Source of the DNA: Cellulomonas sp. ACRRI
GTDB lineage: Bacteria; Actinomycetota; Actinomycetes; Actinomycetales; Cellulomonadaceae
DNA length: 47,809 nt
Direction of reading: 5' to 3'
Assembly: GCF_022346185.1 (NCBI RefSeq)
Contig: NZ_JAKRMS010000015.1
Location: 1-47,809 of the forward strand
Shown here one piece after another: positions 1-7,600 of the stretch. A program made the position numbers and the translations under genes. The notes beneath the pieces were generated by a model. The model had not been told where the DNA came from. It saw nothing but the letters and a program-made list of their open reading frames with translations, and searched no databases. Position 1 is the stretch's first letter. Every line of letters starts with the position of its first letter.

Positions 1-22
1 GCCCGGGGACGGGGGGCGGGGG

Positions 23-730
23 GTGCGCGCCCGGCCGCCGGTGGCCGCGGCGCGCCCCAGTGCCGCGAGCGTCCGGCTCGGGCTGCTGTTCGGCCTCGGG
101 TCGGTGTGCTTCGCCGTCGGGTCGCTGCCGCTGTACGCGGCGCGGGTCGCGCCCGAGGTGGCGGCGTGGACGTTCGTGGTGGGGTCGGTGCTGTTCACCG
201 CGGCGGCGGCGTTCCAGGCGGCGGGCACGCCCCGGGACGACCGCATCGACCGCGCCGCCGCCCTGGTGCAGCTGGTCGGCACGGTGTGCTTCAACGTGAG
301 CACGTACGCGGCGACGCGGGACCTCGCGGCGCTGCCCGCGCGGGACCTGGTGTGGGCGCCCGACGTGTACGGGTCGGTGTGCTTCCTCGTGGCGAGCGTG
401 CTCGCGTGCGTGGCGGTGCGGCGGGCGGTGCGGCCCCGGGCGGTGCACGGCGTCCCGGGCTTCGCGGCACGCCCGCCGGGGGCGCGGGTGGCGTGGCGGC
501 GCGGGTCCGTCGACTGGTGGGTGGCGGCGGGGAACCTCGCCGGGTCGGTGGCGTTCGGCGCGGCGGCGGTCGCGGCGCGGTACGTCCCGGGCACCACCGA
601 GGAGACGAACGTGGCGCTGGTGAACGGCGGGACGTGCGCGGGGGCGGTGTGCTTCCTCGCCGGCGCGGCCCTGCTGCCGGTGGGGTCGGTCCGCGAGCGG
701 TCCCGCGCCGCCCACGGCGTGGCTGCGTAG
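23..730 (+). CDS. Polytopic membrane protein, unknown function
   Basis: A host gene of about 235 residues with a GTG start. The start is uncertain because the window begins just upstream and there is no clear ribosome site. Five hydrophobic segments each carry a variant of a G-S/T/A-V-C/A-F motif (near residues 26-31, 86-90, 117-121, 176-180 and 208-212), so the protein looks built from repeated two-helix units, somewhat like YrhK-type membrane proteins; that family link is my inference. The TAG stop (728-730) lies inside the left attachment repeat. Before integration this gene therefore ended against the 3' end of the convergent tRNA-Met gene. Function unknown. Confidence 0.7.
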   Translation: MRARPPVAAARPSAASVRLGLLFGLGSVCFAVGSLPLYAARVAPEVAAWTFVVGSVLFTAAAAFQAAGTPRDDRIDRAAALVQLVGTVCFNVSTYAATRDLAALPARDLVWAPDVYGSVCFLVASVLACVAVRRAVRPRAVHGVPGFAARPPGARVAWRRGSVDWWVAAGNLAGSVAFGAAAVAARYVPGTTEETNVALVNGGTCAGAVCFLAGAALLPVGSVRERSRAAHGVAA

Positions 731-773
731 GGCAGGTGGGGCTTGAACCCACGACCGACGGATTATGAGTCCG
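727..773. repeat. attL core (47-bp direct repeat)
   Basis: Identical to 40917-40963. It corresponds to the 3' portion of tRNA-Met, from the anticodon stem through the acceptor and discriminator base, read on the minus strand. Left of it is host DNA and right of it is prophage. The host membrane gene stop codon (728-730) falls inside the repeat. Confidence 0.95.
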
Positions 774-841
774 TCGGAATGGTATGATCGAGCACGTGCT
801 GACGTCGGCGAATCCACCGTTTGCGCAGGTCAGAGCATTGC

Positions 842-899
842 CGTTCGTCCACGTTCGTCTACGTCGAAGAACACGACGGGCTACAGTATTGGCTACAGT
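842..899. promoter_or_regulatory. Probable integrase arm-type sites and int promoter region
   Basis: The 150 bp between attL and the integrase start hold no gene. GGCTACAGT occurs at 879-887 and 891-899, and TTGGCTACAG at 889-898 recurs at 40866-40875 beside attR. CGTTCGTC occurs at 842-849 and 852-859. Short direct repeats on both attachment arms fit arm-binding sites of a tyrosine integrase, which is inference. TACAGT (882-887 and 894-899) also resembles a -10 box, so integrase may repress its own gene. Confidence 0.5.
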
Positions 900-923
900 G
901 ATCGGCCCGTGGAGAGGACTGGC

Positions 924-2195
924 ATGCCCACCAAGACAGGGCGCCGCGAGAAGGGCACCGGGAGCATCGCCCAGCGCTCCTCCGACGGCATGTGGATCGC
1001 CTCGATCACGCTGCCGTCACACGGCTCCAAGCGCCGACGGAAGGTCGTCGCGCGCAAGAAGTACGAGGACGCAGTCAAGGCGCTCCGGGAGATGCGACGG
1101 GAGCTCGACAAGGCAGGTGACCTCGCCACCTCATCTCCGACGCTCGCGACGTGGCTCGACACGTGGCTGACGCGCGTCGCGGCCAAGCGGCTCAAGCCCC
1201 GCACCCTCACCACATACCAGGGGTACATCGAGCGCGTCATTGTCCCGGCCATCGGCAAAGCGCGCCTCGACAAGCTCACCCCGACCCACGTCCACACGCT
1301 CCACGACTACGCCGAGACGCACGGTCTCAGCAGCACCAGCACCCTGCAGGTGCACGCCATCCTCCGCGTCGCTCTCCGAGACGCCATGCGCGAAGGGAAG
1401 GTGACTACGAACGTCGCGGACCGCGACCACGTCGCCGCACCACGGAAGGCAGTCACCAAGCGGGGTGCACTCACGGCTCAGCAGGCAGGGACGCTGCTGA
1501 GTTCCGTGGCGTCCATCCCGGACGAGGCCGTGCACTGGTCGATCGCGCTCCTGGCTGGCCTGCGGCAGGGGGAGCGGCTGGGAATCACTGCCGACGCGCT
1601 CGACCTCGGCGACCCGGAGAAGCGCGAGGGCGTGCTCACGGTCTCCTGGCAGTTGCAGCGCCTTCGGTGGGCGCACGGCTGTGGCAAGGCCAAGACGGGC
1701 GGCTGGACGTGCGGCCTGACCCGCGCCGGAGCGTGCCCCCAGCGGACCATGCCGATCCCCGCCGGGCAGGAGGCGACCGAGGTTCATGGCGGGCTGTGGC
1801 TGACGCGGCCCAAGTCCCGGGCCGGATGGCGTGAGGTGCCCGTCACCGGCCTGCTGTACGACGTTCTCGAGCGGCACGTCGCGGCGACCACGCCGGCGAA
1901 GTCCGGGCTGCTGCTGCATCGGAATGGGCTGCCGGTTGACCCTCGCGACGACTCGGCGGCTTGGCACGCCGCACTGAAGCGGGCGGGGCTCCCGGACGTG
2001 CCGCTGCACTCCGCGCGTCACACCACCGCGACGTTGCTGCATGAACTCGGGATCCCGGAGCACACCCGCGTGCAGATCATGGGCCACTCGTCCGCGACCA
2101 CGACCGCGGGGTACACGCACGTCGCGGACCCGCTGATGCGCGACGCGCTCGGGCGCCTCGGGACTCTGCTCGCACCGCAGATCGAAGGAGCATGA
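924..2195 (+). CDS. int: Tyrosine-family site-specific integrase
   Basis: 423 residues. It catalyses recombination between phage and bacterial attachment sites in tRNA-Met. An N-terminal AP2-like arm-binding region (about 10-60) and a SAM-like core-binding region (about 70-160) precede the catalytic domain. Catalytic residues visible are R214 (in AGLRQGE), H362-x-x-R365 (HSARH), H388 (GHSS) and the nucleophile Y397 (AGYTH). A cysteine/histidine cluster (H251, C253, C263, C271) sits in the catalytic domain and may bind zinc. An ATG at 765 is in frame, but it lies inside the att core; the chosen ATG at 924 has GGAGAGG at 911-917. The stop overlaps the next start by ATGA. Confidence 0.95.
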   Translation: MPTKTGRREKGTGSIAQRSSDGMWIASITLPSHGSKRRRKVVARKKYEDAVKALREMRRELDKAGDLATSSPTLATWLDTWLTRVAAKRLKPRTLTTYQGYIERVIVPAIGKARLDKLTPTHVHTLHDYAETHGLSSTSTLQVHAILRVALRDAMREGKVTTNVADRDHVAAPRKAVTKRGALTAQQAGTLLSSVASIPDEAVHWSIALLAGLRQGERLGITADALDLGDPEKREGVLTVSWQLQRLRWAHGCGKAKTGGWTCGLTRAGACPQRTMPIPAGQEATEVHGGLWLTRPKSRAGWREVPVTGLLYDVLERHVAATTPAKSGLLLHRNGLPVDPRDDSAAWHAALKRAGLPDVPLHSARHTTATLLHELGIPEHTRVQIMGHSSATTTAGYTHVADPLMRDALGRLGTLLAPQIEGA

Positions 2196-2326
2196 CGATG
2201 GCCGCACCGAAGTACCGCGTTACGTGCGCAGTCTGCGGCGAGCACTCGCCGCGCCCGGTGACCTCTTGGACCGTGCACAACTGGATGATCAAGCACGACA
2301 AGCAGCACGAGGGCGAAGCGAACTAA
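2192..2326 (+). CDS. Small CxxC protein
   Basis: 44 residues, beginning MTMAAPKYRVTCAVCGEHS. It starts inside the integrase stop (ATGA overlap), so it is translationally coupled to integrase. A single CAVC pair followed by several histidines (residues 18, 29, 35 and 39) could form a one-zinc fold. Coupling to int suggests a helper of integration or excision, but no family was recognised. Its stop overlaps the end of the convergent gene at 2323 by a few bases. Confidence 0.65.
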   Translation: MTMAAPKYRVTCAVCGEHSPRPVTSWTVHNWMIKHDKQHEGEAN

Positions 2327-2601
2327 CGCCGGCGCACGTCCTCGGCGGGCACCCACACGGCGCCGGTCATGACGCGCAGGTCGGACACCCGGACGCGCAC
2401 GAGCCGCGGCGTCCACTCCAGAGCGACCGTGTCGACCGTCTCGTCGCCCGTCTCCCACCGCAGGGTGACACGCACCGGGATCGGATCAGGCACGTCGTGA
2501 TGCACGCCCGGCGGGACCGGGTGCGCGTTCAGCAACCGGACCTGCCCGCGGACACGATCCATCCCACCCGGGGCCGTGTGCGTCAGGTCAGGCTCATGCA
2601 T
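2323..2601 (-). CDS. Hypothetical protein, end of late operon
   Basis: About 92 residues if it starts at ATG 2601, beginning MHEPDLTHTAPGG. No membrane segment or known domain was recognised; the C-terminal half is predicted beta-rich (VRVTLRWETGD and VRVRVSDLRVM). It lies just past the hairpin terminator at 2632-2664, so it is expressed only by read-through or from its own promoter. No strong ribosome site is visible, so the start is uncertain. Confidence 0.5.
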   Translation of the reverse strand: MHEPDLTHTAPGGMDRVRGQVRLLNAHPVPPGVHHDVPDPIPVRVTLRWETGDETVDTVALEWTPRLVRVRVSDLRVMTGAVWVPAEDVRRR

Positions 2602-2631
2602 GAGCCCACAGTCGCATCCGGGTACGACAAA

Positions 2632-2664
2632 ACGCCCGCCCTCCCGTGTTGGGAGGGCGGGCGT
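2632..2664 (-). terminator. Rho-independent terminator of the late operon
   Basis: A perfect 14-bp GC-rich stem (2632-2645 with 2651-2664) and a 5-base loop. On the minus strand it is followed by TTTGTC. It lies 15 bp after the metallophosphoesterase gene, at the end of the structural operon. Confidence 0.85.
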
Positions 2665-2678
2665 CGTCGCGCGAACAG

Positions 2679-3593
2679 TCAGAGAGTGACCGTGTACCAA
2701 GGGTTGAGCCACTGACCGGCGCCGTGGTCGCGGTACCGAACCTCGACCCGATCGCCGTACACCGTCATCATCGCGGACGTGATGCCTGGCGTGGCGTACC
2801 CGATCGGCAGGACCAGCGGAGAACCCAAAGCGACCGTCGCATACGCCCCCGAGGGCGTGACGTTCCGCTTCACGATGTCCGGGGCGTCATAGTGGGAGTG
2901 CAGATGCCCCGACACCCACGCGATCAGGTTCGGGTGGCCGGCGCACATGTCGGCCGCGGTGCGGGACCCCAGAGAGAACACCCGCCACGTGGACGAACTG
3001 ACCGACGTGTACGGCACACCAGGCTTCGCGAGCACTGTGTCCGGCAGGGGAGCGTGATGCAGGATGATGCACCGCCGTGTCGTCTCCGACAGGCGAGCGT
3101 CGCACCAGTCGAGGACCGCGTCATCGACACTGAGCCGGTTCGGCGGAGGGCTGCCAACGGGAGAGTCCATCGGCGACACGCACAGGATCCTCAAGTCCGA
3201 ATCCGGGACGTCCACCACGTAGTGCTTGCCCGTCACCCCATGCTGGGCGTTGTTCGCTGCCCACTGCGTCGGAGTCTGCACATCCGGCACACCGCCTCCA
3301 GCCCCGGACGCGATCAGGTCGTGATTCCCGGGGACCATCGCCAGCGGTGCGCCGTTGCGGTTCAGCCCGGCGAGCCACGTGTCGAGCTCTGCCTGTTGCG
3401 CTGGGGTGGCGTCGTTGGTCTGGTCCCCGGCGAGGAGCCACGCGTCGACCGTGAGGCGCCGGGTCATGCGGTTGAGGTCGTCGCGGGCCTTGTAGGACTG
3501 GTGGGCCTGGTTCGGGTACCCGCCCATGTGGATGTCGGACATCAGCATCAGGTTCGTTCCGCCGGTCAGTGGCGGGAATCGGGTGCGCGTCAC
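2679..3593 (-). CDS. Calcineurin-like metallophosphoesterase, tail-associated
   Basis: 304 residues. All metal-binding motifs of the family are present: D20-x-H22 (SDIHMGG), GDQTND with D57, GNHD (89-92), the HH pair 179-180 (LHHAP) and GHLHSH (229-234). Such domains hydrolyse phosphodiesters or phosphomonoesters with two metal ions. The gene is last in the tail-fibre group and overlaps the preceding fibre gene by GTGA. A particle-borne enzyme acting on phosphate-containing cell-wall polymers such as teichoic acid is therefore plausible, though this is inference. The start is GTG 3593. There is no signal peptide, which fits a virion protein. Confidence 0.85.
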   Translation of the reverse strand: MTRTRFPPLTGGTNLMLMSDIHMGGYPNQAHQSYKARDDLNRMTRRLTVDAWLLAGDQTNDATPAQQAELDTWLAGLNRNGAPLAMVPGNHDLIASGAGGGVPDVQTPTQWAANNAQHGVTGKHYVVDVPDSDLRILCVSPMDSPVGSPPPNRLSVDDAVLDWCDARLSETTRRCIILHHAPLPDTVLAKPGVPYTSVSSSTWRVFSLGSRTAADMCAGHPNLIAWVSGHLHSHYDAPDIVKRNVTPSGAYATVALGSPLVLPIGYATPGITSAMMTVYGDRVEVRYRDHGAGQWLNPWYTVTL

Positions 3594-4315
3594 AGTGGCT
3601 GGTACCCCACGGTTGCGGTGAAGGACCCCGCGATAGCGCCCGGCGTTCCGACGGGCAGGGTCGCGACGTACAGGATGTCACCGGCCGCGAGGTCCGCGGC
3701 GGTGCCGAACTGGGCGGTGTCGAACGTCCACGCCACGCGGGGTGTCCAGGTGGACCCGGCGGGGTAGTTCGGGGTGCCGCCGGTGTCGGTGACCCGGGTG
3801 GTCTTGTAGGCGATGTCGATCGCGGCGCCACCGGCTGCGGGGGCCTTGCGCAGCACGACCCGCCAGTACGCGGTGTCGGAGGTGGTGATCGCGGCCCCGG
3901 TCCACGTCACCAGAGCGAGGCTGCGGACCCGCATCGGATACGGGGCCGCGAAGATCGGGGCCGACACATCCGCGGTGTTCGACCACGTGCCGCCGGTGGT
4001 CTGCAGGGCGACTGTCGCGAACGCGTCCTCGGTGGACATGGCAGTAGCGGCGAGGTCGGCGAACGCCGTGGCTGACGCGTAGCGGCCGTCGAGCTGGCCT
4101 CTGGTCGCCGAGCCCGGGGTCGCGACCAGGTCGGCGATCTGGTCATCTGCGGGCGCGGAAGCCTGCTCGGCGTACTGCTGAGCGAGCGCCGCCGCAGCCT
4201 CGGCCTCGAGTGCGTTGCCGTACGCGCCCTGCATGGCCGTGTTCAGGGTGGCGGCGTTCAGTGGCGTGGTTGTGTCGGGCAGATCCTTGAACACCACGGG
4301 GGGCTCAGTCGCCAC
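3590..4315 (-). CDS. Minor tail protein / putative fibre
   Basis: 241 residues with a GTG start preceded by AGGAGG (good ribosome site). The N-terminal third is alanine-rich and helical (residues about 20-100, a likely trimeric stalk). The C-terminal part is beta-rich (WTPRVAWTFDTAQ, LYVATLPVG), the composition of a phage fibre or lectin-like knob. It overlaps the metallophosphoesterase start by GTGA. I infer a receptor-binding or fibre role from composition and position only. Confidence 0.65.
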   Translation of the reverse strand: MATEPPVVFKDLPDTTTPLNAATLNTAMQGAYGNALEAEAAAALAQQYAEQASAPADDQIADLVATPGSATRGQLDGRYASATAFADLAATAMSTEDAFATVALQTTGGTWSNTADVSAPIFAAPYPMRVRSLALVTWTGAAITTSDTAYWRVVLRKAPAAGGAAIDIAYKTTRVTDTGGTPNYPAGSTWTPRVAWTFDTAQFGTAADLAAGDILYVATLPVGTPGAIAGSFTATVGYQPL

Positions 4316-4324
4316 CGGTCCTCC

Positions 4325-4423
4325 TCAGTCGTCGTTGTCCGCGCACGCCCGGGCCGCCGCCAGCGAAGGCCAGCGGCGGCCACAGGACGGGCACTCGTAC
4401 ACGCGGGGGTCGTCCGTGCTCAC
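4325..4423 (-). CDS. 32-residue zinc-ribbon-like protein
   Basis: Encodes a short protein with YECPSCGRRWPS, which is a CxxC knuckle, and one further cysteine. The GTG start overlaps the holin stop by GTGA, and its last codons contain the AGGAGG that serves the next gene, so it is a well-packed member of the operon. Role unknown. Confidence 0.6.
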   Translation of the reverse strand: MSTDDPRVYECPSCGRRWPSLAAARACADNDD

Positions 4424-4692
4424 CGCGTCGGGCGGTAGGTGACGCCCAGCCCGCCCGCGATCAGCCCGGCGACGCCGGAGATGACGCCGGCGGTCGCGGC
4501 CACCTGCTGTGCCTGCGGGTCCTCGAACCAGATCGGCGCGAGGCCAGTCGCGAGGAGCACCAGCGCCGAGACGCCGAGCAGGATGAAGTACGTGACGGTG
4601 CGGACGCGCGCCGGGATCGCCGGCGTGCCCGCGGTGACGTCGAGGCTGCCCTCGATCGTCATGCCGCCGGTGGTGTTGTCGACGTGGCTCAT
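4420..4692 (-). CDS. Holin, two transmembrane segments
   Basis: 90 residues starting at ATG 4692, beginning MSHVDNTTGGMT. It has two hydrophobic helices: about 36-58 (YFILLGVSALVLLATGLAP) and about 66-86 (AATAGVISGVAGLIAGGLGV). The C-terminus is short and ends in RPTR. Size, topology and position directly after the endolysin gene match class II actinophage holins, which form membrane lesions that release endolysin at lysis. The frame is open far upstream, but only this start fits the spacing after the endolysin stop. Confidence 0.85.
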   Translation of the reverse strand: MSHVDNTTGGMTIEGSLDVTAGTPAIPARVRTVTYFILLGVSALVLLATGLAPIWFEDPQAQQVAATAGVISGVAGLIAGGLGVTYRPTR

Positions 4693-4694
4693 GG

Positions 4695-5423
4695 TCAGAC
4701 TCCCAGGTTCTTCTTGGATCCAGCGACGTGCTTCTCGGTCGCGCGGACGAACGGGTGCAGGCCCACGTCTCCGGTCACCTGGACCGTCGGCAGAACCTTC
4801 TTGAAGACCTCGAGGTCGGCATTCACGGGAGACGGCGGCACTGCCTGGAGTCCGCCGAGGGGGGTCCAGGTGTAGTACGCCTGGTCCTTCCCGTTGACGT
4901 GGTGGACGAGGATCATCGTGTCTCCCTCGGCGGCGTTCGGGTCGATCGGGGTAGGGGCGGTTGGGTTCGGGACAGCTGGAACGCTCCCGCTGGTTGTCCG
5001 GTAGTTCGACACGGGGACGGCGACGGCTTCCCAGTGCCAGGGCTCCTGCTGCCCGTTCAGGGGGTTCCCGTCGCGGGCCCACAGCGGGTGCGTCCACCCG
5101 AAGCGGGGGGCGTTGTCGCGCATCCACCGGTATTCCTCTGAGCCCTCGACGTTCACGCGGGAGCCGAAGTCGATGGCCTGCCCCCAACCGTGGTTCGACG
5201 TGCCCGGGGTGGCCGCGTACACGCCCTTGGTGGCCTTCAGGCTGACCTGCTGGGCGTAGGTCCGGTATGCGTCCGTGACCACTAGGGGCTTGCCGAACCG
5301 CGCCTGGAACGCGTCCCGCAGTGCCGCGGTCTGCTCCACGAGGTCGGCGCGAACCCGCTCCTTGGTGCCCGGGATGACCGCGAGCGCCGAATCGGGCAGG
5401 CGACCGTTGGCGTAGGTGACCAT
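4695..5423 (-). CDS. lysA: Endolysin, M15 (VanY-like) peptidase
   Basis: 242 residues. The N-terminal catalytic domain is a D-Ala-D-Ala carboxypeptidase/endopeptidase of family M15. Zinc ligands are H78 and D85 in SNHGWGQAIDF and H130 in PWHWE; R54 of AYRTYAQQ is the usual substrate-site arginine. A proline-rich linker (about 148-165, PAVPNPTAPTPIDP) leads to a C-terminal region of about 75 residues that may bind the wall; no known repeat was recognised there. The start codon (ATG 5423) overlaps the upstream stop as TGATG. A GTG one codon earlier is possible. It cleaves peptidoglycan peptides at lysis together with the adjacent holin. Confidence 0.9.
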   Translation of the reverse strand: MVTYANGRLPDSALAVIPGTKERVRADLVEQTAALRDAFQARFGKPLVVTDAYRTYAQQVSLKATKGVYAATPGTSNHGWGQAIDFGSRVNVEGSEEYRWMRDNAPRFGWTHPLWARDGNPLNGQQEPWHWEAVAVPVSNYRTTSGSVPAVPNPTAPTPIDPNAAEGDTMILVHHVNGKDQAYYTWTPLGGLQAVPPSPVNADLEVFKKVLPTVQVTGDVGLHPFVRATEKHVAGSKKNLGV

Positions 5424-5788
5424 CACGCCACCCGGAAGGCGTCCACCCGGGAACCGGGGTACGCGCCGCCGTCGTAGTTGTTCACCCGGAACTCCGACCG
5501 CACGACCATCGGCCCACCCGGGTGGTTGTACAGGCAGGAGATCGGGTACCCAGTCGGGTCGTTCACGATCGGGCCCGCACCGAGCTCGTTCGACGCGTTG
5601 CCGCCGTTCACGGTGATCTTGTGGGATCCCCGCGTCGACGAGCCAGGGACAGTGAGCCCGGCGCCGACATACGCGATCGCCGACAGGTAGAACACGCCCG
5701 CCGCCTGGTTCCCGAGGTCGAGCACAGCGGTCTGGCCGAACGTGTTCTTCGCGAACAGGTCCAGGTTGGGACGAACAGCACTAGGCAC
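5423..5788 (-). CDS. Hypothetical virion-type protein before endolysin
   Basis: 121 residues, GTG start with AGGAG six bases upstream. The sequence is beta-rich and lacks a membrane segment or signal. Motifs such as GQTAVLDLGNQAAGV and VVRSEFRVNNYDGG recall small capsid-surface or fibre-tip proteins. It sits between the collagen-like gene and the endolysin gene, and its stop overlaps the latter. Function not recognised. Confidence 0.6.
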   Translation of the reverse strand: MPSAVRPNLDLFAKNTFGQTAVLDLGNQAAGVFYLSAIAYVGAGLTVPGSSTRGSHKITVNGGNASNELGAGPIVNDPTGYPISCLYNHPGGPMVVRSEFRVNNYDGGAYPGSRVDAFRVA

Positions 5789-5797
5789 AGGTGTCTC

Positions 5798-6475
5798 CTA
5801 CTGGTTGGCCGGCACACACGCCGTGATGGTGGTCCGCTGAGTCGGCAGACCCAGATCGTCGAACGCCGCGACCGTGAGCGTCTGCGGCACCTGCCCCTCG
5901 GCACACGTCGGCCCGGGCGCACCAGGCTCGCCGGCGGGGCCAGCGATGCCCTGCACCCCCTGCGGACCCATGCACCCGTTGTTCGCGACGCAGTACGCCG
6001 CAACCGCCGCGGCGATCTGCTCGTCGGTCGGCCCCGGACCGGCGACACCCTGCGGGCCCTGAGCGCCCACAGCGCCATCGGCACCCGCGGCGCCACGGGC
6101 GCCGGTCGCGCCGGTCGCACCAACCGACCCGGGAGCGCCATCCTCACCAGGCGGACCAGGAGGGCCCTGCTGACCGGGCACCCCCATGTCACCCTGTGGT
6201 CCCTGCAAGCCGCGATCCCCAGTCGCCCCCGTCTCGCCGCGCTGTGGCGCGCTGGCCGCGGGCACGTCGACGGGAGTCTCACCCACGGCAGAAAGGCGGC
6301 TATTCGCCTCCCCGACGGCGGACTCCAGCGCGTCGATCTCCGCGGCCTGCCGCGCTCGCTCCTCCCCGCTCAGCCGCTGCTGATGCAGGAGGTACGTCAT
6401 GCCGATGCCCAGGGCGATGGCCGCGAGCACAGCGACGACGGCACCCCACGGGACGGCACGGATACGGGCGATCAT
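5798..6475 (-). CDS. Membrane-anchored collagen-like protein
   Basis: 225 residues from ATG 6475, which overlaps the upstream stop (ATGA). Order of parts: an N-terminal transmembrane helix (about 10-29), a coiled-coil stretch (33-66, [18 protein letters not shown]), a Gly-X-Y collagen-like region (about 80-148), a short globular insert with C162 and C168, more Gly-X-Y (170-190), and a C-terminal cap with C191 and C220. Gly-X-Y domains are common in phage fibres, but an N-terminal membrane anchor is unusual for a virion protein. It suggests a protein left in the host membrane or a lysis accessory. Four cysteines could make disulfides outside the membrane. Confidence 0.8.
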   Translation of the reverse strand: MIARIRAVPWGAVVAVLAAIALGIGMTYLLHQQRLSGEERARQAAEIDALESAVGEANSRLSAVGETPVDVPAASAPQRGETGATGDRGLQGPQGDMGVPGQQGPPGPPGEDGAPGSVGATGATGARGAAGADGAVGAQGPQGVAGPGPTDEQIAAAVAAYCVANNGCMGPQGVQGIAGPAGEPGAPGPTCAEGQVPQTLTVAAFDDLGLPTQRTTITACVPANQ

Positions 6476-6912
6476 CGCGCTCCTCCGAGGACGTACTGCA
6501 CGACTGCGACGACGATCGGCGAGGCGACCAAGCCGACGATCGCGAGGATCCACTTCGACCGGGAGTCGCGCTGCCACTTCGCGGTGTCCGCGCGCTCGAG
6601 CTCGTACTTCTCGATGAACTGGGACCGGCGGGTAGCTTCACGGTCGTCAGCCTTCTCGCGCGCCAGGCGCTCATCCACGATGTCCTGGCCCATCTCGGCG
6701 AAGCGCTGATCCACCCGCCGCTGCTCCGCCGCGAAAGCCTCCGTGGTCACGAGCCGGTCGAGACGGGCGTTGAACTCTGCCCGGATCGCGTTGAACCCGG
6801 TCGCTTGTTCCGCACGGAGGGCCTTCAGCTCGTCGATGATCATCTGCTGCAACGGGTCTCGCCCCCCCGGCGTCTGCGTGGTCACGACGCAAGCCATCTG
6901 CTGGGCATGCAC
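6472..6912 (-). CDS. Coiled-coil protein with C-terminal membrane helix
   Basis: 146 residues. A long heptad-rich region (about 20-110, rich in E, R, A and L) is followed by one hydrophobic helix near residues 121-142 ([20 protein letters not shown]). It overlaps the collagen-like gene by ATGA. Position beside the lysis cassette and this tail-anchored topology suggest a lysis accessory or second holin-like protein, which is inference. The GTG at 6912 is only two bases from AGGGGG, and ATG 6897 is also possible. Confidence 0.65.
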   Translation of the reverse strand: MHAQQMACVVTTQTPGGRDPLQQMIIDELKALRAEQATGFNAIRAEFNARLDRLVTTEAFAAEQRRVDQRFAEMGQDIVDERLAREKADDREATRRSQFIEKYELERADTAKWQRDSRSKWILAIVGLVASPIVVAVVQYVLGGAR

Positions 6913-6963
6913 TTCCCCCTGAAGATGTCCGATTTGCCTCTACCCGAGAAGGGCGGTAGGCCG

Positions 6964-6969
6964 TACCCT
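6964..6969 (+). promoter_or_regulatory. -10 box for a leaderless lipoprotein transcript
   Basis: TACCCT ends seven bases before ATG 6977, and no ribosome site is present between them. This spacing places transcription start at or next to the ATG, as is usual for leaderless actinobacterial mRNAs. No good -35 was found. The same arrangement (TACGGT) precedes the ImmA gene in this prophage. Confidence 0.45.
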
Positions 6970-6976
6970 CATCCGC

Positions 6977-7600
6977 ATGGACAAGCGGGGGGCGGGTCTA
7001 GCGGCGCTTAGCGTCGCTCTCGTCGCCCTGCTCGCAGCATGCGGCGGGAAGGCCACCGCATCCGAGCCCGAGCCCGCGGCCACGCCCACGGAGCAAGCCG
7101 TGGACGTCGAAGCCGTCGCCCGCGACGAGATCGCAGCCATCGACGCGCTCGGCTACCCCACCGAGCTGGCCGAGTTCCAGTTCGAGGCCGAGTACGAGAA
7201 CTCGGTCGGTGGAACCGCGTCGACCAGCCAGATCGACGACGGCACGAGCGTCGTGCGCATGAGCCTCGACCCCGCCGCATACGAGCAGTTCGGCCCCGAC
7301 GTCGAGACGTCGGTTCGCTCCACTGTCCGGCACGAACTCGGTCACGTGTGGACGTTCTGGCTCTTCCCCAGCGGCGCCGAGGCGCCGCTCTCCAAGATCT
7401 GCCTGAGCGTCAGCGAGCGGTCGCTCGCCACCGGATACCCCGCCAACGAGTGCGCCGCGGAGGCGGTCAGCGAGATCCTCACCGAGCAGCGGGGCGGCGA
7501 GCGGGTGGTGTTCTACGGCCTCGCGCTCTCGGAGCGCTCGATCGATGGCATGCGCCCCATCGTCGACGGCGCGCCTAGCTGGACGACTCCAGGCGCTTGA
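6977..7600 (+). CDS. Lipoprotein zincin (HExxH), prophage moron
   Basis: 207 residues. A lipoprotein signal peptide has lipobox LAAC with C22 as the lipidated residue, followed by a Ser/Thr/Pro/Glu-rich linker (23-45). The folded part contains RHELGHVW with H119, E120 and H123, a classic zinc metallopeptidase signature, and a possible third ligand E162 or E166 in NECAAEAVSEI. C142 and C159 may form a disulfide. It is coded opposite to the surrounding late operon, overlaps the fibre gene end by 26 bp, and has a leaderless-type promoter. It is therefore probably expressed in the lysogen at the cell surface. Substrate unknown; a putative lysogenic conversion factor. Confidence 0.75.
   Translation: MDKRGAGLAALSVALVALLAACGGKATASEPEPAATPTEQAVDVEAVARDEIAAIDALGYPTELAEFQFEAEYENSVGGTASTSQIDDGTSVVRMSLDPAAYEQFGPDVETSVRSTVRHELGHVWTFWLFPSGAEAPLSKICLSVSERSLATGYPANECAAEAVSEILTEQRGGERVVFYGLALSERSIDGMRPIVDGAPSWTTPGA

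Noticed and set aside
106..768. Alternative frame overlapping the first membrane gene
   Set aside because: Gly/Arg-rich composition and out of frame with the coherent membrane protein at 23-730.
765..923. Upstream extension of the integrase to the ATG at 765
   Set aside because: That ATG lies inside the att core and has no ribosome site; the ATG at 924 has GGAGAGG and gives a normal integrase N-terminus.
5881..6250. Repetitive DNA that could be a repeat array
   Set aside because: The periodicity is that of Gly-X-Y codons in the collagen-like gene, not a CRISPR or tandem repeat array.
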